Part shown: piece by piece, positions 12,483 to 24,512 of the stretch
Layout of the letters: every line of letters starts with the position of its first letter
Numbering within the stretch: position 1 is the first letter of the stretch
NCBI GenBank assembly: GCA_036873135.1
Contig: JAPTYO010000009.1
Span: 24,077,756-24,141,755 of the forward strand
DNA from: Clarkia xantiana subsp. parviflora
Lineage: Eukaryota; Streptophyta; Magnoliopsida; Myrtales; Onagraceae
Direction of reading: 5' to 3'
Length of the DNA: 64,000 nucleotides
Notes under the pieces: model-generated
What the model was told of the DNA's origin: nothing
The model's database searches: none
The model's input: the letters and a program-made list of their open reading frames with translations, nothing else
Translations under genes and position numbers: made by a program

Positions 12483-12839
12483 TATATATATATATAACAG
12501 TATAACGAGTAATCACAAATGATGGAGCTAATTTAGGTATTCCCTAGAACATATATGTAGAGGCAGGGCCAGGGATGATTCCATGAATTAAATTCTTGGA
12601 GGGCAAACAAATACTTAGATGCTTAATAAATAAGAAGGGGGAAACTATGTTTATAGTCTGGTAATACACGTCAAAAGCGTAAGTGGGATGTGAATTGCAA
12701 CATCTTAGGGTCAGTCAGCTCCTTGTTTTGCAGTGCAGTAATTAGTGTGGTTGGTTGTATGATCATTCGCCCGTGTTGGCAATACCCGTGTTTATTTCCC
12801 TCCTTCCATCCACCGTGCTCTTGAGGGGATATCCCACTG
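12483..12839. other. Intergenic, nothing recognised
   Basis: No gene, tRNA or terminal repeats were found. Only short random frames are present. Confidence 0.4.
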
Positions 12840-13042
12840 CTATGGCTCGTCTTCTCTCTCATTCGGTTGTCGTCCCGTGGTCTTCATATCTTCACCCTCC
12901 ACCGACGAAAAGTGCTTTGTCAAGAACGACCTCGCAGAGAGCTCAGCTATAACTTCACCACCATCGGAGCAGAGAGATATAGTGAATTTGCCTTGAGAGG
13001 AAGCTGAGGAAGATTTAGGATGCTGAGCGTGAGAATTAACGT
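12840..13042 (-). pseudogene. Unidentified coding-like fragment
   Basis: The - strand is open for about 65 codons and ends at TAG (plus 12840-12842). It contains GKFTISLCSDGGEVIAELS followed by ARSFLTKHFSS. The composition is protein-like, but no ATG or flanking exon is evident and I do not recognise the family. It may be a relic exon or chance. Confidence 0.2.
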
Positions 13043-13235
13043 CGTTAATTTTTTTTTGGGATTATTCGGTTACCGACCTGTAAATGCTCCGATCCGCATT
13101 TATATATCAAATTCTTAATAATTGCTAAAAGTATGGCTGCTTTAAAATAATAATAGCAAGTCTCATATAGTCTTCCTTTTAATTGCCTCCTTGTTAATTA
13201 ACAATACAATAAGTTTAATTTATATTCAATTATTA

Positions 13236-15044
13236 GGGTTAAGTCTTCAATTAGTCCTCGAATTGAAACTAAATGTCCCAACTTATCCTCTAACTTTATT
13301 TATGCCTGATTTTATCCTTCAACTTTAACTGAAAGGTCCATACTATCCTTCCGTTAAAATTAAGCTTATGTAGCCTTTACTTCCGTTAAGTTTCTTAATT
13401 TTATTTGGAAAAGAAGCTTCAAAGGAAAATTAGCCTTAGCGGCGGCGACTCTACCTGAATTTTCTTTGTTCAAGTACTGTTTCGTTCTCTTGGAATGTTG
13501 TTTTTGCTGCCACCGACCACCCTCATCACCGGCCCTTTGCTTCGAGCTGTTCAGGTATGTCCGACCGAAACCCTTATTTTGGAGTATGGGTTGCGTCAAT
13601 TTCACATCTCCTCTAGTTCCCTATCATAATCTCACAATCTCAATTTAATTAATTGCACGACACCATCAATTTGTATTGTGCAATTGAATTCAAAATAAAT
13701 CAAAGGGCAAGACAACTATAGAAAGTCATGAATATCATCAATTTTGGCTCTCTGGCAATTTTACCACTGAATTTTATTTGTTCGACAATTTTGTCACTTT
13801 GATTGTCTGAAACGCTAGCTTCGATCTGCAGTATGTGTTCTCGGTTTTTTTTAAGCCATCAGCATGAGTATCTGTTCACAAGCTGAGTAATCATCCAAAT
13901 TCTTAGCTTTATTATTTTTCTACCTCTCTATCATTTTGATGTTCTTGTGTATAAATTGTATATGTACATTTATCATTTCTTTTTTCTTGATGTAACTTGA
14001 GAATTCCTATGGAATGGATCATCGAGCACCTATTATTCTGAAAGGTATTTTTTTTAAGTTAAAAAAAAACATTAACTTTTTAGTTTTTACTGACATGTTA
14101 ATTTTTATTCTCTCTGTAAAATGGGCGTTATAAATTGTTTTGTCGATTCTTCAATATGTAATGTGGATTGTGTAAACTCGATCTTTTGTAGAATCCCCAA
14201 TTCGTGTTTGATATAAATATCGAGTTGTTCTTAATATATAAGGATAATTGATATTTTTGTTATGTTCTTTCAATTGAAGTTCATGATTTCGGCCAAAAGA
14301 ATTGAAGTCCATGATTAAAGACATGTTTATAAATAGAGATGACATTGATTGAATTATGTATCGGTGCTCTAATATAAGTTTAAATTTTAGCTTGGAGAAT
14401 AAGTTAAGGATATGGATTTGTCTGGAAAAAAAATAAATTATAAACCTAAGCGTTCCCGTAAATTATTTTTGTTTAGATTTTGGATAGTAAAACCAGATAG
14501 ATTATGCTGTCACTCCAAATTTATTTGGCTGTTAGCCTGTCCCAATGGTTGTGTTTTAAATAAATTAGAGAGTCTGATGATCATCTAACTTGATATCGTT
14601 TGTCATCAACCTTATTCAAGAATGAGAGACATGATAGAGTGATCAATTTGTTTTCTCTTGGTAGCAGGCGGGGCACCCATAAAGAGATGTTGAGGATAAG
14701 AAGTTCAGTTTAAGGTCGAAAGAGGAGATGTGCTTCAAGTTTTTTGTTATAAAATTGATGGTGAGCAGAACTTGGTTCTTATGGTGAATGTGCTGTCAAA
14801 GACGACATTAATCCTGACCAATGAATTTGATTTTAGGGGAAATAATAATAATAATAATAATAATATGGTTAGGGTATAATTGTCATTTAAAGCTACTTTT
14901 CCAAATAAAATTAATGAATTTAACGGAAGTAAATGCCACATAAGGTGAATTTTCACGGAAGTATAGTATGGACCTTCCAGTTTTAGTTGAAGGATAAGTT
15001 GGGGCATTTACTTTGAGTTTGAGGACCAATTCAAGACTTAACCC
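13236..15044. mobile_element. MULE (Mutator-like), non-autonomous, 9-bp TSD
   Basis: The ends GGGTTAAGTC... and ...GACTTAACCC open into imperfect inverted repeats of at least 120 bp (13236-13375 against about 14905-15044). They are flanked by exact 9-bp copies of caattatta (13227-13235, 15045-15053). No transposase frame is present. The interior 13430-13560 is more GC-rich than its surroundings and could be captured host sequence, but I cannot identify it. A (taa)n tract lies at about 14842-14865. Confidence 0.85.
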
Positions 15045-15620
15045 CAATTATTAATTATAGCTTACGTGACGGCCTATGATCTTCCAAAACCAAACTTTAT
15101 AGATTTGCTATTTAAATGGAAACTTTAAATTAATTAGTTTCTTTAAATTATGTATAGATCAAAATATGATATAAAAATACTTATTAATTTTCAATCAATC
15201 AATATTTTGTATCTAAATTTATAGAACCTCTATTAAATTCCAACTAAATTAGGAAACAGTGACATAACAAACTGTCCACGTGTCAGCCAAATGATTTCCG
15301 ATACTAAATTAATATAATATAGTAGATTGAAAAAAAGGAAAATCCACGTCACCGCCCACCCGCCGGAAAACAAACATGCCACATCCACCCTTCTTACTGG
15401 TTCGTGTGTCACAGTATCTTATACCGCGCGTCACACTTTCTTAAAATCTATAAAATGTATATTTTTGCATTTTTTTAAAGATTTAATTTAATAATTATAT
15501 TTAAATTTATAGTTTTAAATTTTAATACATAATATATCAAAATATAAACTTTAATACATAATTATGTATTAAAGTTTATATTATGTATTAAAATTTTAAT
15601 ACATAATAATAAAATATTAA
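15045..15620 (+). promoter_or_regulatory. Upstream region of eIF4B with G-box
   Basis: A CACGTG core (15277-15282, context ccacgtgtc, ABRE/G-box-like) lies about 490 bp upstream of the start codon. A large AT-rich foldback lies at 15513-15600. No coding sequence is seen. Function is inferred only from position and motif. Confidence 0.4.
15513..15600. repeat. AT-rich palindrome upstream of eIF4B
   Basis: Positions 15541-15561 are perfectly complementary to 15562-15582 (21-bp arms, no loop). Outside this, 15514-15531 pairs again with 15580-15598. It would extrude as a cruciform or may be a tiny MITE remnant. Confidence 0.7.
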
Positions 15621-15621
15621 T

Positions 15622-15630
15622 TTATATATT
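15622..15630 (+). promoter_or_regulatory. Possible TATA box of eIF4B
   Basis: The sequence ttatatatt lies about 145 bp before the start codon, a plausible distance if the 5' UTR is about 120 bp. The AT-rich surroundings make it weak evidence. Confidence 0.3.
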
Positions 15631-15735
15631 TAATTATCTTCTGCATAGTAGAGAAATCGAAATAGCAAGCATCGTGCAGAACACAAGTCCATCAGTTTCT
15701 TCTTCTTCTTCTTGAATCATTTGATTGTTCATCAT

Positions 15736-15765
15736 CAGATCCCGATCCCGATCCCGATCCTGATC
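15736..15765. repeat. Hexanucleotide repeat in the eIF4B 5' UTR
   Basis: About five tandem gatccc/gatcct units end about 8 bp before the start codon. The repeat is GC-rich beside an AT-rich promoter and may vary between individuals. Confidence 0.8.
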
Positions 15766-15773
15766 CTGTGACG

Positions 15774-18700
15774 ATGTCCAAGGCCTGGGGCAAAATCGGA
15801 GCCTGGGCCGCTGAGTCCGAGCGCGCCGAGGCTGAAGAGCGCGAAGCTGCTGCAACCATGGCCACCATTGCTTTGCCGGAGCCGCACAACTTCCCCAGCC
15901 TCAATGAGGCAGCCAAAGCGAAGCCAAAGAAGAAGAAGATGACGCTAAACGAGTTTCAAACAGCCAGCTCATCCAGCACCGGCCTCACCCCTGATGAGAT
16001 GATCCGGCTACCCACCGCCCCAAGGGAGCGGTCAGCGGAGGAGATGCAGTACGGTCGTCTCGGCGGTGGCTTCTCCTCGTATGGACGGTCCGGTCAGCCG
16101 CCGAACAGGTCGCGTGAAGATGGCGAGGGCACTTGGGGCGGTGGCGCTAGGAGATCCTATGGGGGTGGATTTGATGACGAGCGCCGCGGTCCACCTTCTA
16201 GGGTTTCGGATTTCGATCAGGTGTCTCGTGCTGACGAGGTGGATAATTGGGCGACGGCTAAGAAGCCTCTCCCTTCACTTGATTCCAATCGCTCGAATAG
16301 GTACAGTTCCCTTGGAGGAGGTGGCTCTCGGGCTGACGAGAATGATAATTGGGGTGCAGGGAAGAAGCCTCTACCTGAATCTTCAAGATATTCTAGCTTT
16401 GGTTCTGGTTTTCGCGATTCTGGGGCACCTAGTAATGATCGCTGGGCTAGAGGGGAAGTGCCATCTGAACGACCTAGGCTGGTGTTGGCTCCACCAAAAG
16501 AGCTTTCGTCTTCCATTGAACCACCAAAAACAAATAGGTCCAATCCGTTCGGAGCTGCGAGGCCAAGGGAGGAGATCTTGGCTGAGAAGGGCCTTGATTA
16601 CAAGAAACTGGACTTGGAGATTGGAACCAAAACATCTGGTAGCCGCCCCACCAGTGCACATTCGAGCAGGCCCTCGAGTGCACAATCAAATCGGTCTGAG
16701 AGTATTGACACCGGAGGGAAGCCAAGGTCTAGAGTGAATCCTTTTGGAGACGCCAAGCCCAGGGAAGTACTGTTGGAGCAGAAAGGGCTTGATTGGCGCA
16801 AAATTGACCTTGATTTGGATCACCGTCGGGTTGATAGGTTGGTTCAATATTGACTATTTCTTCAAAATCTGTGAATATACTTGTTCAACGCCAAGATTGT
16901 GCCTATATTAATTAGGTGAATGCTTATTTCCAGAAGCTATGCTTATATATATTAGGAAAATTTTCCAGCATTATGGTATGTCGCTGCATTTATAACTTTT
17001 AAGTAGAGTTTGGAAGTGCATAGAGTAAGACCATTGTGTTCGGATATGGGAAATGCATGTCAAGATGGTTATTGTCAATGATAAGAAGATATGGGGCTCT
17101 TGTCCTGTTAGATTCATAGATCTACCTAATGTATCTGTTGTGTACACAAAGTCCGTTGGTAGTCTGCCACTCTGCCTAGCTTAAGTTATTACTCTTCCAA
17201 ACTTCAAAGCAGAGGGTCCAAGGGTAGGCATTTTCCTTATCTATACAGTGGTGCAAGTTGAGAGATTCATCTTTCTTCGAAACCAATTGGAAAAACGAAT
17301 TCAGTCGGATCCACTTATTTCATAATGGTGATTATGACGGTTTCAGGTATCTTAATGTGATTCATGTCGATGTTGGGAATATCTTTTTCTCATGCTGTCA
17401 CTAATCCCTGTAAGGAAGGCCTTTTCTTTTGTTTAAAAAATGTGGAATAAAAAGGTGTCATAAGTGGTTCACATATCTTTATCCAAAAAAAGAGAAGTGG
17501 TTCACACATCACAAAATGATGCTAATTGCTCACTTTAGTCTCTTTATTTTCTTGGCAAAAAAACTTTCTTTATTTTCCACTGTCATGCATGTTTATTTAT
17601 ATATGTATATATACATCTTGTCTCTGTATTAGTATATATTATTTCTTCTCACAGAAGAAAGGTTATACAGAGAAAATAAAGTTGGTTTATTTCCATCATT
17701 TTTTCTTTAGCTTAAGGCTTCTTATTTGGTGGCAAAAAAAAGTTATCTAACATAAAATGATTCCAGCATATAACTTCGTTTTAGGCCATCCAACTGATAC
17801 AAGCTAGGAATATCTTAATTATCTATATCTTTGTTTATCCAGCACACTCCCTTCAACAACACATAAAGTTTGTTAGTCTGTCGAGCATTCTTTGATTTTC
17901 ACATTCTCCTTTTTTCGCCTTCGAAAGTTTTGCCAGTGTTACTTATAAAATATCATTGTCCTTTTAAGTTCACATAGATAGTTAAACAGTTGATCAGCAT
18001 GTATTTAACTGTTTTTCTTGTTCTCAGATTTACCTCTCTTCTCTTCTCTCTGTGCTTCTCATATTTCCTATTTCAAATTGATGTAGCTGTTATGTTGCTC
18101 TTTATTTATTGTGTGGTGCTTTTGCTGCTAACTGCTATCTATGAAGCTTTAAGTTGATTTTAGATACAAGTTACAAATTGGTTTGACAGTATCCCACCAA
18201 TATTTTGAGGGTATAGAAACCCGGGATGACATTTTCAAAAAATTGCATTAGATTTATACATTTTCGGTATATCAGAAAGTACCGATGGGGCTTACATGTA
18301 TTTATGGACATGGAAGATGTTTCAAATTGTCTGTAAATCTTTTTCTGTACTTTTTTGGTTTAGCCTTTCCCCATTTTTGATAGGAGAGCACCCTTTCGGT
18401 TTTTTACTAAAGAAAATCTTACCTTAACTCTTCTAGAATTTGCATGAACATAACATTAGTTTACAAGGTAATCTTCGGATATTTGTTGGTATCTTCCATT
18501 GTAAAGAAGTGATGTCAAGTCAGTTCTTTAACTTTCCCTTTGATATTTTCTACTCCAGTATATCTGTGTATCATGGTCTTGCAATTAAATTGTCCTTGTT
18601 GTGCGCCATCCTCTTTTGCAGTTTATTAGGTGAGATCTGTTATGTTTTATCACTTTCGTGTTATGACTATATTGATGGAAATCACTACATTGTCTGATGG

Positions 18701-19887
18701 ATCAGATGTATAGAAATCATTCCGTATTTATTGAAATAAGATGATTTTTCAGGCCCGAGACGGATCAGGAAAAGATACTGAAAGAGGAGATAGACACCTT
18801 GAAGAAAGAATGGGAGAGGGAAGTTGAATTGAAGAAGACGAAGAATGGTGAACCTCTCGAAGGTTATGAGGAAGATCAACCCAGCATAAGGAATATATTA
18901 TCTGAAAAAGAGAGGGAGTTAGAAGCATTGGTGTGTGATTTGGATGATAAAGTTCGATTTGTGCAGAAAAGCGTGGATAGACCTGTTTCAAGGTCAGGGA
19001 GTGTCAGTAGTGTTTCTGAAAGACCACCTTCTCGATCTGGATCAATTGATGGTTCTCGTAGTATCGAAAATGAGCGCCCTCCATCCCGTGGAACAAGTAA
19101 TGCATGGTCAAGGCCTGGTAATGATAGAAGAACACCGCCGCAAGGTGGCAGGGACAGAGGGTATTTTACCAATAGAGACTTTGACAGGTGAGTGCTTATC
19201 TAAATTTAAGATGCAGCTCCTGCCCCACTTATTTATTTAAAAGATTTTCTCATCTTTCTGTTGGTTCCTTATTTATTAGTGTTACCTAAATAACGTAGAT
19301 TGACTCCTTACTGAACTCGAGGAGAGACTTGGTTTGTTATTTATTGGTAAAGTATAATTGGGGGCAAACATTCTCTCATAACCTGAGTCATCTGAATGGG
19401 ACTTGGTGATGAAGTTTGCAAGTTCAATATAGCTGCCTGATATTATGTATAATTATTTATAATAAATTAAAAAGGGAGATCCATTTATTGTTAGTCTGAT
19501 TGGTCTATTATGTTATTAGCAAAGATGTGTCTCTTAGAAGTTGGAACCTGTGAGAAGCTGAAATAATGCAACACTTAGAGAGAGCACAATGCCTTGCTGT
19601 TAAATGTTTCCCAATACTATTTGTAGCACGTCTAGAGAACTCAATCCGCGTGGCAATATTGATATTGCCAATATGTCGTTATGTGATAAAAGTGGATCGG
19701 TAATCTGTTGGTTTCTTGTACTTTGTATAAAAGTTACACAGACAAGGCATGAAGCAGAATGTGGCTATAAGGTAGGATTGGAGTCAACATGTTTTAGCTC
19801 TATGTTTTCAAGGTTCGAGTTGAGCTTAGTGAAATGATGTTTTGATATGGAAATTGTGTACTATGCAGATCTCAGGCGAGGTGGTAA
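15774..19887 (+). CDS. EIF4B: Eukaryotic translation initiation factor 4B (plant eIF4B)
   Basis: Plant eIF4B is an RNA-binding cofactor that stimulates the eIF4A helicase and mRNA loading on the 40S ribosome in the cytosol. My model has exons 15774-16837, 18753-19187 and 19869-19887, all with GT/AG introns and matching phases (total 505 codons plus stop). It starts MSKAWGKIGAWA, the usual plant eIF4B start; an in-frame GTG at 15768 is not used. Features seen are a conserved FPSLNEA-like segment near residue 40, glycine/arginine/serine-rich repeats with DNW(A/G) units, two copies of an NPFG-A-(R/K)PRE motif each followed by KGLD(Y/W), a charged coiled region at the start of exon 2, then RPPSR-type repeats. 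Length is close to known plant eIF4B proteins (about 500-550 aa). Intron 1 is 1.9 kb with no clear transposon. It appears intact. Confidence 0.93.
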
Positions 19888-20478
19888 ATGTTGCAATCGA
19901 GTTCTCCTGGAGGTTTTGATGATGTCTGGGAGCAGATGCAGTTTTGGTTCTTTACTTCCATTATCAAGTATGGATGGGAAGGTTTTAGTGGGGAATTTGG
20001 ATACTAGTGCAACTTCTTATTAGTGTTACTAATTTTGAGCTGAAAAATCTGTAGTGTAATATTGTTTGTGATAGGGAATATATTCATTCTATTTTATGGG
20101 CCTTGGGTTGGGATTAGGTTGAAATTATATGACTGGAGACTTTATATGTCTTTGCTACTATGTGAAAATCGTATGTCCCGTTTGATCCATATACCGCGTC
20201 AGATATAACTGAGTTTAACAGGCCAATTTCTCAACTACAGTAGGCTACTTGTGGATCTACGTTGACGTGACTAGTGCATGTGTTGGTTGTTCACTAAGTC
20301 TGGTCGGAAAAGATTTCAAACTATAAGTAGGAGAAACCAACGTTGTAGCGAATTGGGTCTAGGTTGCCACTACTAGTCTATTTTTTTTAATGGCAAAAAG
20401 AGAAAGGTGTATGTTGCCCTTGTTACTATGTAGCACTTTTTTTTTTGTTGTTTTATAGGGGGCATTGATAAAGTAGTA
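19888..20478 (+). other. 3' UTR of eIF4B and downstream spacer
   Basis: The 3' UTR probably runs to about 20090-20150 (T-rich, with aatattg... and atattcattctatttt). After that, no gene is seen up to the Helitron at 20479. Confidence 0.4.
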
Positions 20479-21275
20479 TCTATATATAATATAAATTCCG
20501 AAGGAAAGATAATAACAAAGTGAATGTGGAGCTAGAGATTTTTTTTACGTTAATCGGTGCATTTATAACAATTGAGCTAATGGTTTTGTAGTCATTAACT
20601 TCATAGCATTGGTTGCACTAGGAAGCTGAGAGTTTTTAAGTTGTAATTAATAGCAATTAAAATTTCGCTGATTTCGAACCGTTCAAGATTCAATGTATAC
20701 AATTAATCGCAATAAAATTTCAGACCGTTCAAGATTCAATATATGCAATTAATCGCAATTAAAATTTCCCTAATTTCAAGTCGTTCAACATTCAATGTAT
20801 GCAATTAATCGTAATTAAAATTTCGGACCGTTCAAGATTCAATGTATGTAATTAATCGAAATTAAAATTTCGCTGATATTTAACAGACGCTTGATGCGGA
20901 GCCGGCGAACGAAGATACCAGGCGACACGGGCGGCTAACAGTCTCAGTGGCAGAGTCATCTCTATCTCCGGCGAGATATCGCTGGTGGTCATCGAAGTCG
21001 TATCTGTTGAAGAACAGACGCTTGACACGGATCCGACGACCAAAGTTAGCATGCGGTACGGGCATCTAAAATTTATTTGTGAACTTGCGCAATGATATTT
21101 TATAGTTTAAAATTTTCAGACTTTCGTTTACTTTTTCAAATTTTAGACTGATATTTTATTTAAAAATAGTGTTCAACATATTACAAATAGTAAGTATAAA
21201 TTTCATTGAATATTAATTCGTTAATTATACATATTTAGTAAGTCACCCCACGCGATGCGCGGGAAATGCACCTAG
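20479..21275 (+). mobile_element. Non-autonomous Helitron
   Basis: The 5' end TCTATATATAATATAAATTC follows a host A. The 3' end has a hairpin (about 21248-21263, ccacgcgatgcgcggg) and then CTAG (21272-21275) before a host T, as known for Helitrons. There are no inverted repeats or target duplication. The interior has four to five copies of a roughly 50-60 bp minisatellite (20640-20875) and a diverged GC-rich direct repeat (20883-20938 and 21013-21068). No Rep/helicase is encoded. Confidence 0.75.
20640..20875. repeat. Minisatellite inside the Helitron
   Basis: Four to five imperfect units share gttcaa(g/c)attcaatgtat followed by aattaatcgcaattaaaatttc. Unit lengths vary from about 46 to 58 bp. 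Confidence 0.85.
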
Positions 21276-21418
21276 TTAGAGCTATTTGGGTGAACTCATT
21301 TTGGCTCTTATATTTAGTAACTTCATCGCCACATTATTAATTTGTCATGGAAGATGGAGAAATATGTAATTTAGTCTAAACACTTGCGATTGATAAAATT
21401 ATTTTGGACAAATTAAAC

Positions 21419-21500
21419 CAGCGTTATCAGAACCGGACCGGGTATCGAACCGACCAGGGCACCGATTTCCGATTCGGCCGGTTCGACCCGGTCCAACCTG
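21419..21500. mobile_element. hAT-type terminus fragment
   Basis: It begins CAGCGTTATCAGAACCGGAC, the same terminus family as the MITE at 1548-1891, and continues with accgg-rich sequence. No matching right end is found, so it is truncated. Confidence 0.55.
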
Positions 21501-21819
21501 TTTGGAGAGAAACAAAGGATAAAATAATAAATGCAGAAATACAGCAGCACTCTCCATCCTTATCCATTTTGTCTTTTCCACAAGTCTTCCTCTCATCCCC
21601 TTTAGTTCCCCTTCTCCTCCCGTTTCCTTCTCCCTTCTTCTTCCCCACATTGATCCCCCCCAATCCCCTCCCTCTACTCATAGCAGGCTATGCTAAAGAA
21701 AGAAACCCAGCAAATAATAATACTCCGTTCTTTACCCGTTCATTCACGTCCTCGTCTTTTTTGTTGCCTCCGACGGAATCTTGCTCGAAAAGCTTGTCGG
21801 CCGGTGCATGAAGGAGTTT

Positions 21820-22479
21820 CATGTCTCCGAGGCCGCACCTTTTACGGATTGCAAATCGCCGTCGCGAACAACTCCTCTTTCGACCTGCGCCGCGCGAGAG
21901 TACGGGTTGTCGAATATGTGCGATCTGGGTTGTGTCTAGTTCTCCAAGTCCACGATATCGACTTCGCGCATCTTCTTCAACCAGCACTCGAAGAGGGGTA
22001 GTAACCAGCACTCGAAGGGGGGGGGGGTGCTGGTTGAACCCTCTCTGATGCCTCAATAAGAATCTAGAGAGATAAATCTAGAGAGAAGTCAGAGCTCTTA
22101 AGCCAATCTCAAAACGAGTTAAAATTAAATGGGTGGCCAAGATTCCTATTTATAGGAGCTCTTGAACTGAAGCCCGGTTTATTGTGGTTCACCTCCGGAT
22201 TAATATGAAAATGTGAACCGGAGTCGGGATTGAGTAAGGTTGGCTATCGGAAAACTCAGACTTAGTGTAAAAATACGTCGGTAAATGTACGTGCGTTGCG
22301 GGCGGCAATCCGGACCACGTCGAATTTGGACAATCCGGACGAGTCCGGTCCGGACGCACGCATTACCCGTCCGGACCGTTTTGACTCGCGGGTATAACGT
22401 TCGATCTGTTTATGTGGGTTTGACGTGTTTGCAAGGTCCGAAATATAAATACGAACCCGAATTGGGCACATATCCATCA
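21820..22479 (-). mobile_element. LTR remnant, same family as the solo LTR at 23657
   Basis: It shares with 23790-23900 a G-run followed by tgctggttgaaccctctctgatgcct, and later the end (attgggc..atatccatca). On the - strand it would begin TGATGGATAT. The adjoining 22480-22491 (ctcgggggcaag on the - strand) looks like a polypurine tract, so this may be the 3' LTR of a - strand element. The left border is uncertain, and the interior beyond 22491 is not recognisable. Confidence 0.45.
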
Positions 22480-22491
22480 CTTGCCCCCGAG

Positions 22492-23656
22492 TCAAGCAAT
22501 GGCTTGACCCTTGCTTGACTCGATTTTAAGATAGGATGAATGCCCAATTTAGGTCCGGCAATGACCTCAGTGGTCGTCTTAGTGACAGTCGGGGACGCGG
22601 GCCTTGTAATCGTTTACCTTCGAATTTCTAAGCGAGTATTTATCTGCTGACATGGTTAGTGCATCATGTGTACATATATAATAAATAAATATAAGTAGTG
22701 GTGAACACGTATGACACCGACATGGATGCTGACGTGTGTGTATACATGTCTCATACGTGTAAGTAACTAATCATGCACATGTAATGATATGTTAATACAA
22801 CCATGAAATTAATCATGTCATGACATAAATATGAAACATGAATTTAATCAATGATGTGATCATATGGAAATCATGGACATGTACAAATTCGTGGACGGAC
22901 ACGTGTACGTGCAAATGAGTCAATGTATAGGTAAACATGGGTAAACACTTAGAGTATGCAATTAAGGACTTATCAAAAATAGGGAGGAGGTAATAGTTAC
23001 CCTTACCCATATGTATAAATACCACTAGGGTATTAGAGAAGAGCATCTCTTGCTTAGCATCCACACTTAGTCACAATAGTGATCTCCTTTATTTCACAAG
23101 GAGTAAGATACTTAGGACCCAAATCTTTTCTTGGACCCGAAGTTAGTTCGATCTACCATCTAAACATCATCCATCACCGACGGGAGTGGTCGCGGAGGAG
23201 GACGCGCCACCAGGAGCTCTGGCGACCAGCTCCGGCCACGACAGCGGCGACACGTGGAGTACAACGGCGGACGGCGAATTTCACGTTGGCGCGTGAGGCT
23301 CGCGACGGTGAGTCCGTTTCCAGGTTTGTCTTAGACTCTTAGTCCTTAACCTTCTTGATTAGATTCAATTTGAATCAAAATGAGTCTTGAAAAATGTTTG
23401 AGTTAGAGTGCCCCCAATGTGTTTGATGAAATGCCTACACCATGTTAGTTTAACAAAATATGTCAAAATTTGGCTAAGTGTTGGATATATATAAACATGA
23501 CATAAGAAGAGTTACTTCCTCATGTTTAGTAGTTGTCGGCGATATGATACTCCATGACATATATACTGTAGATATGTATGTTTGATGACATACATAGTGT
23601 AGACACGCATGCTTCATGACGATAGTAGTTGATGACATGATACTCCATGACATACA
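22492..23656. other. Unassigned repeat-derived sequence
   Basis: No gene is recognised. A tataaatacc (about 23014-23023) followed by a GC-rich leader (23160-23310) and a possible donor at 23309 (acggtgagtcc) resembles an LTR promoter or a first exon, but no protein family can be named. A tandem repeat of about 65 bp begins at about 23530. Confidence 0.3.
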
Positions 23657-24512
23657 TGTTAAGACGTGTGCCTCGGGTTGATGGGTGTCTGATCCGAGTA
23701 ACACCTCTCACGAGTAATCTGCTATTCTTTTTGATACGCTTAGCTTGTCGATGTGATCCGTTACTTTGCTCCTCGCAAACATGCACAATGGGCAGTACCG
23801 AGCACGGAGAGGGGGGGGGGGGGGGTGGTGCTCGGTGAACCCTCTCCGATGCCTAAGTAAGTTCGGGCTCTTTAGAGAGTGAAAATCCTAGAGAGAAGGC
23901 AGAGCTAAAACGTGCAAAGATGTAAACTTGTTCGAATGAATAGAACTTGAGAAGTATATATAGGCTACGGGAATTAATGTGGCTTAATGACACCGTTAAT
24001 CACTAAACGTACTTAATTGACACATAACAGCAGGATTAACCCTTTAAAAGCATGGAGAGGTGATGAAAAAGTCTAAGTACGAGTCGGGTAAAATGGATGT
24101 CGGGACCCTCGGGGTCGGACGAAAAATTCGACCCCTAAGGCCTAGGATCGGGTCAGCTTGCCCAACCTCTCTTGGGAGAGGCTGGGTCAGCTGACCCGAT
24201 CTCTCCTAGGAGAGATCGGGCCGGCTAGCCCGATCTCACCTAGGTGAGACCAACGGACTAGTCCGGACGAATATTTTGGCTCGTCCGGGCCGTTCGCGTT
24301 GCGAGTGAAGTGCTCGGGTCCAAGTTTCGATTTATAATCGTAATTGGGGTGATTAAAATAAGACAATCCGAAGGGAGACAGGTTCAAATTGGGCGTATAT
24401 CCATCAATACATAGTGTGGACGCACATGCTTGACGGCGATAGTAGTTTATGACATGATACTCCATGACATACATAGTGTAGACACGCATGCTTCATGACG
24501 ATAGTTATTGTT
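23530..24512. repeat. Tandem repeat array split by a solo LTR
   Basis: Units of about 62-66 bp containing tgatactccatgacatacatagtgtagacacgcatg-type sequence occur at about 23530-23656 and again at 24407-24512. The LTR at 23657-24406 interrupts the array. Confidence 0.75.
23657..24406 (-). mobile_element. Solo LTR, 5-bp TSD
   Basis: A 750-bp TG...CA sequence (TGTTAAGACG at left, ATATCCATCA at right) is flanked by exact ataca copies (23652-23656 and 24407-24411). No internal coding region is present, so it is a solo LTR left by LTR-LTR recombination. The minus orientation is inferred from the relative at 21.8-22.5 kb. It contains a G run of about 17 bases at 23811-23826. Confidence 0.75.

Noticed and set aside
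12125..12505. 126-codon open frame rich in G-P-V-Q repeats
   Set aside because: It is produced by ccggt/accgg repeats of the hAT-type MITE at 11923-12482 and poly-A/T tracts.
16066..16737. 223-codon frame and several - strand frames over eIF4B exon 1
   Set aside because: They are shadow frames of the GC-rich eIF4B exon; only the frame from 15774 gives family motifs and consistent splicing.
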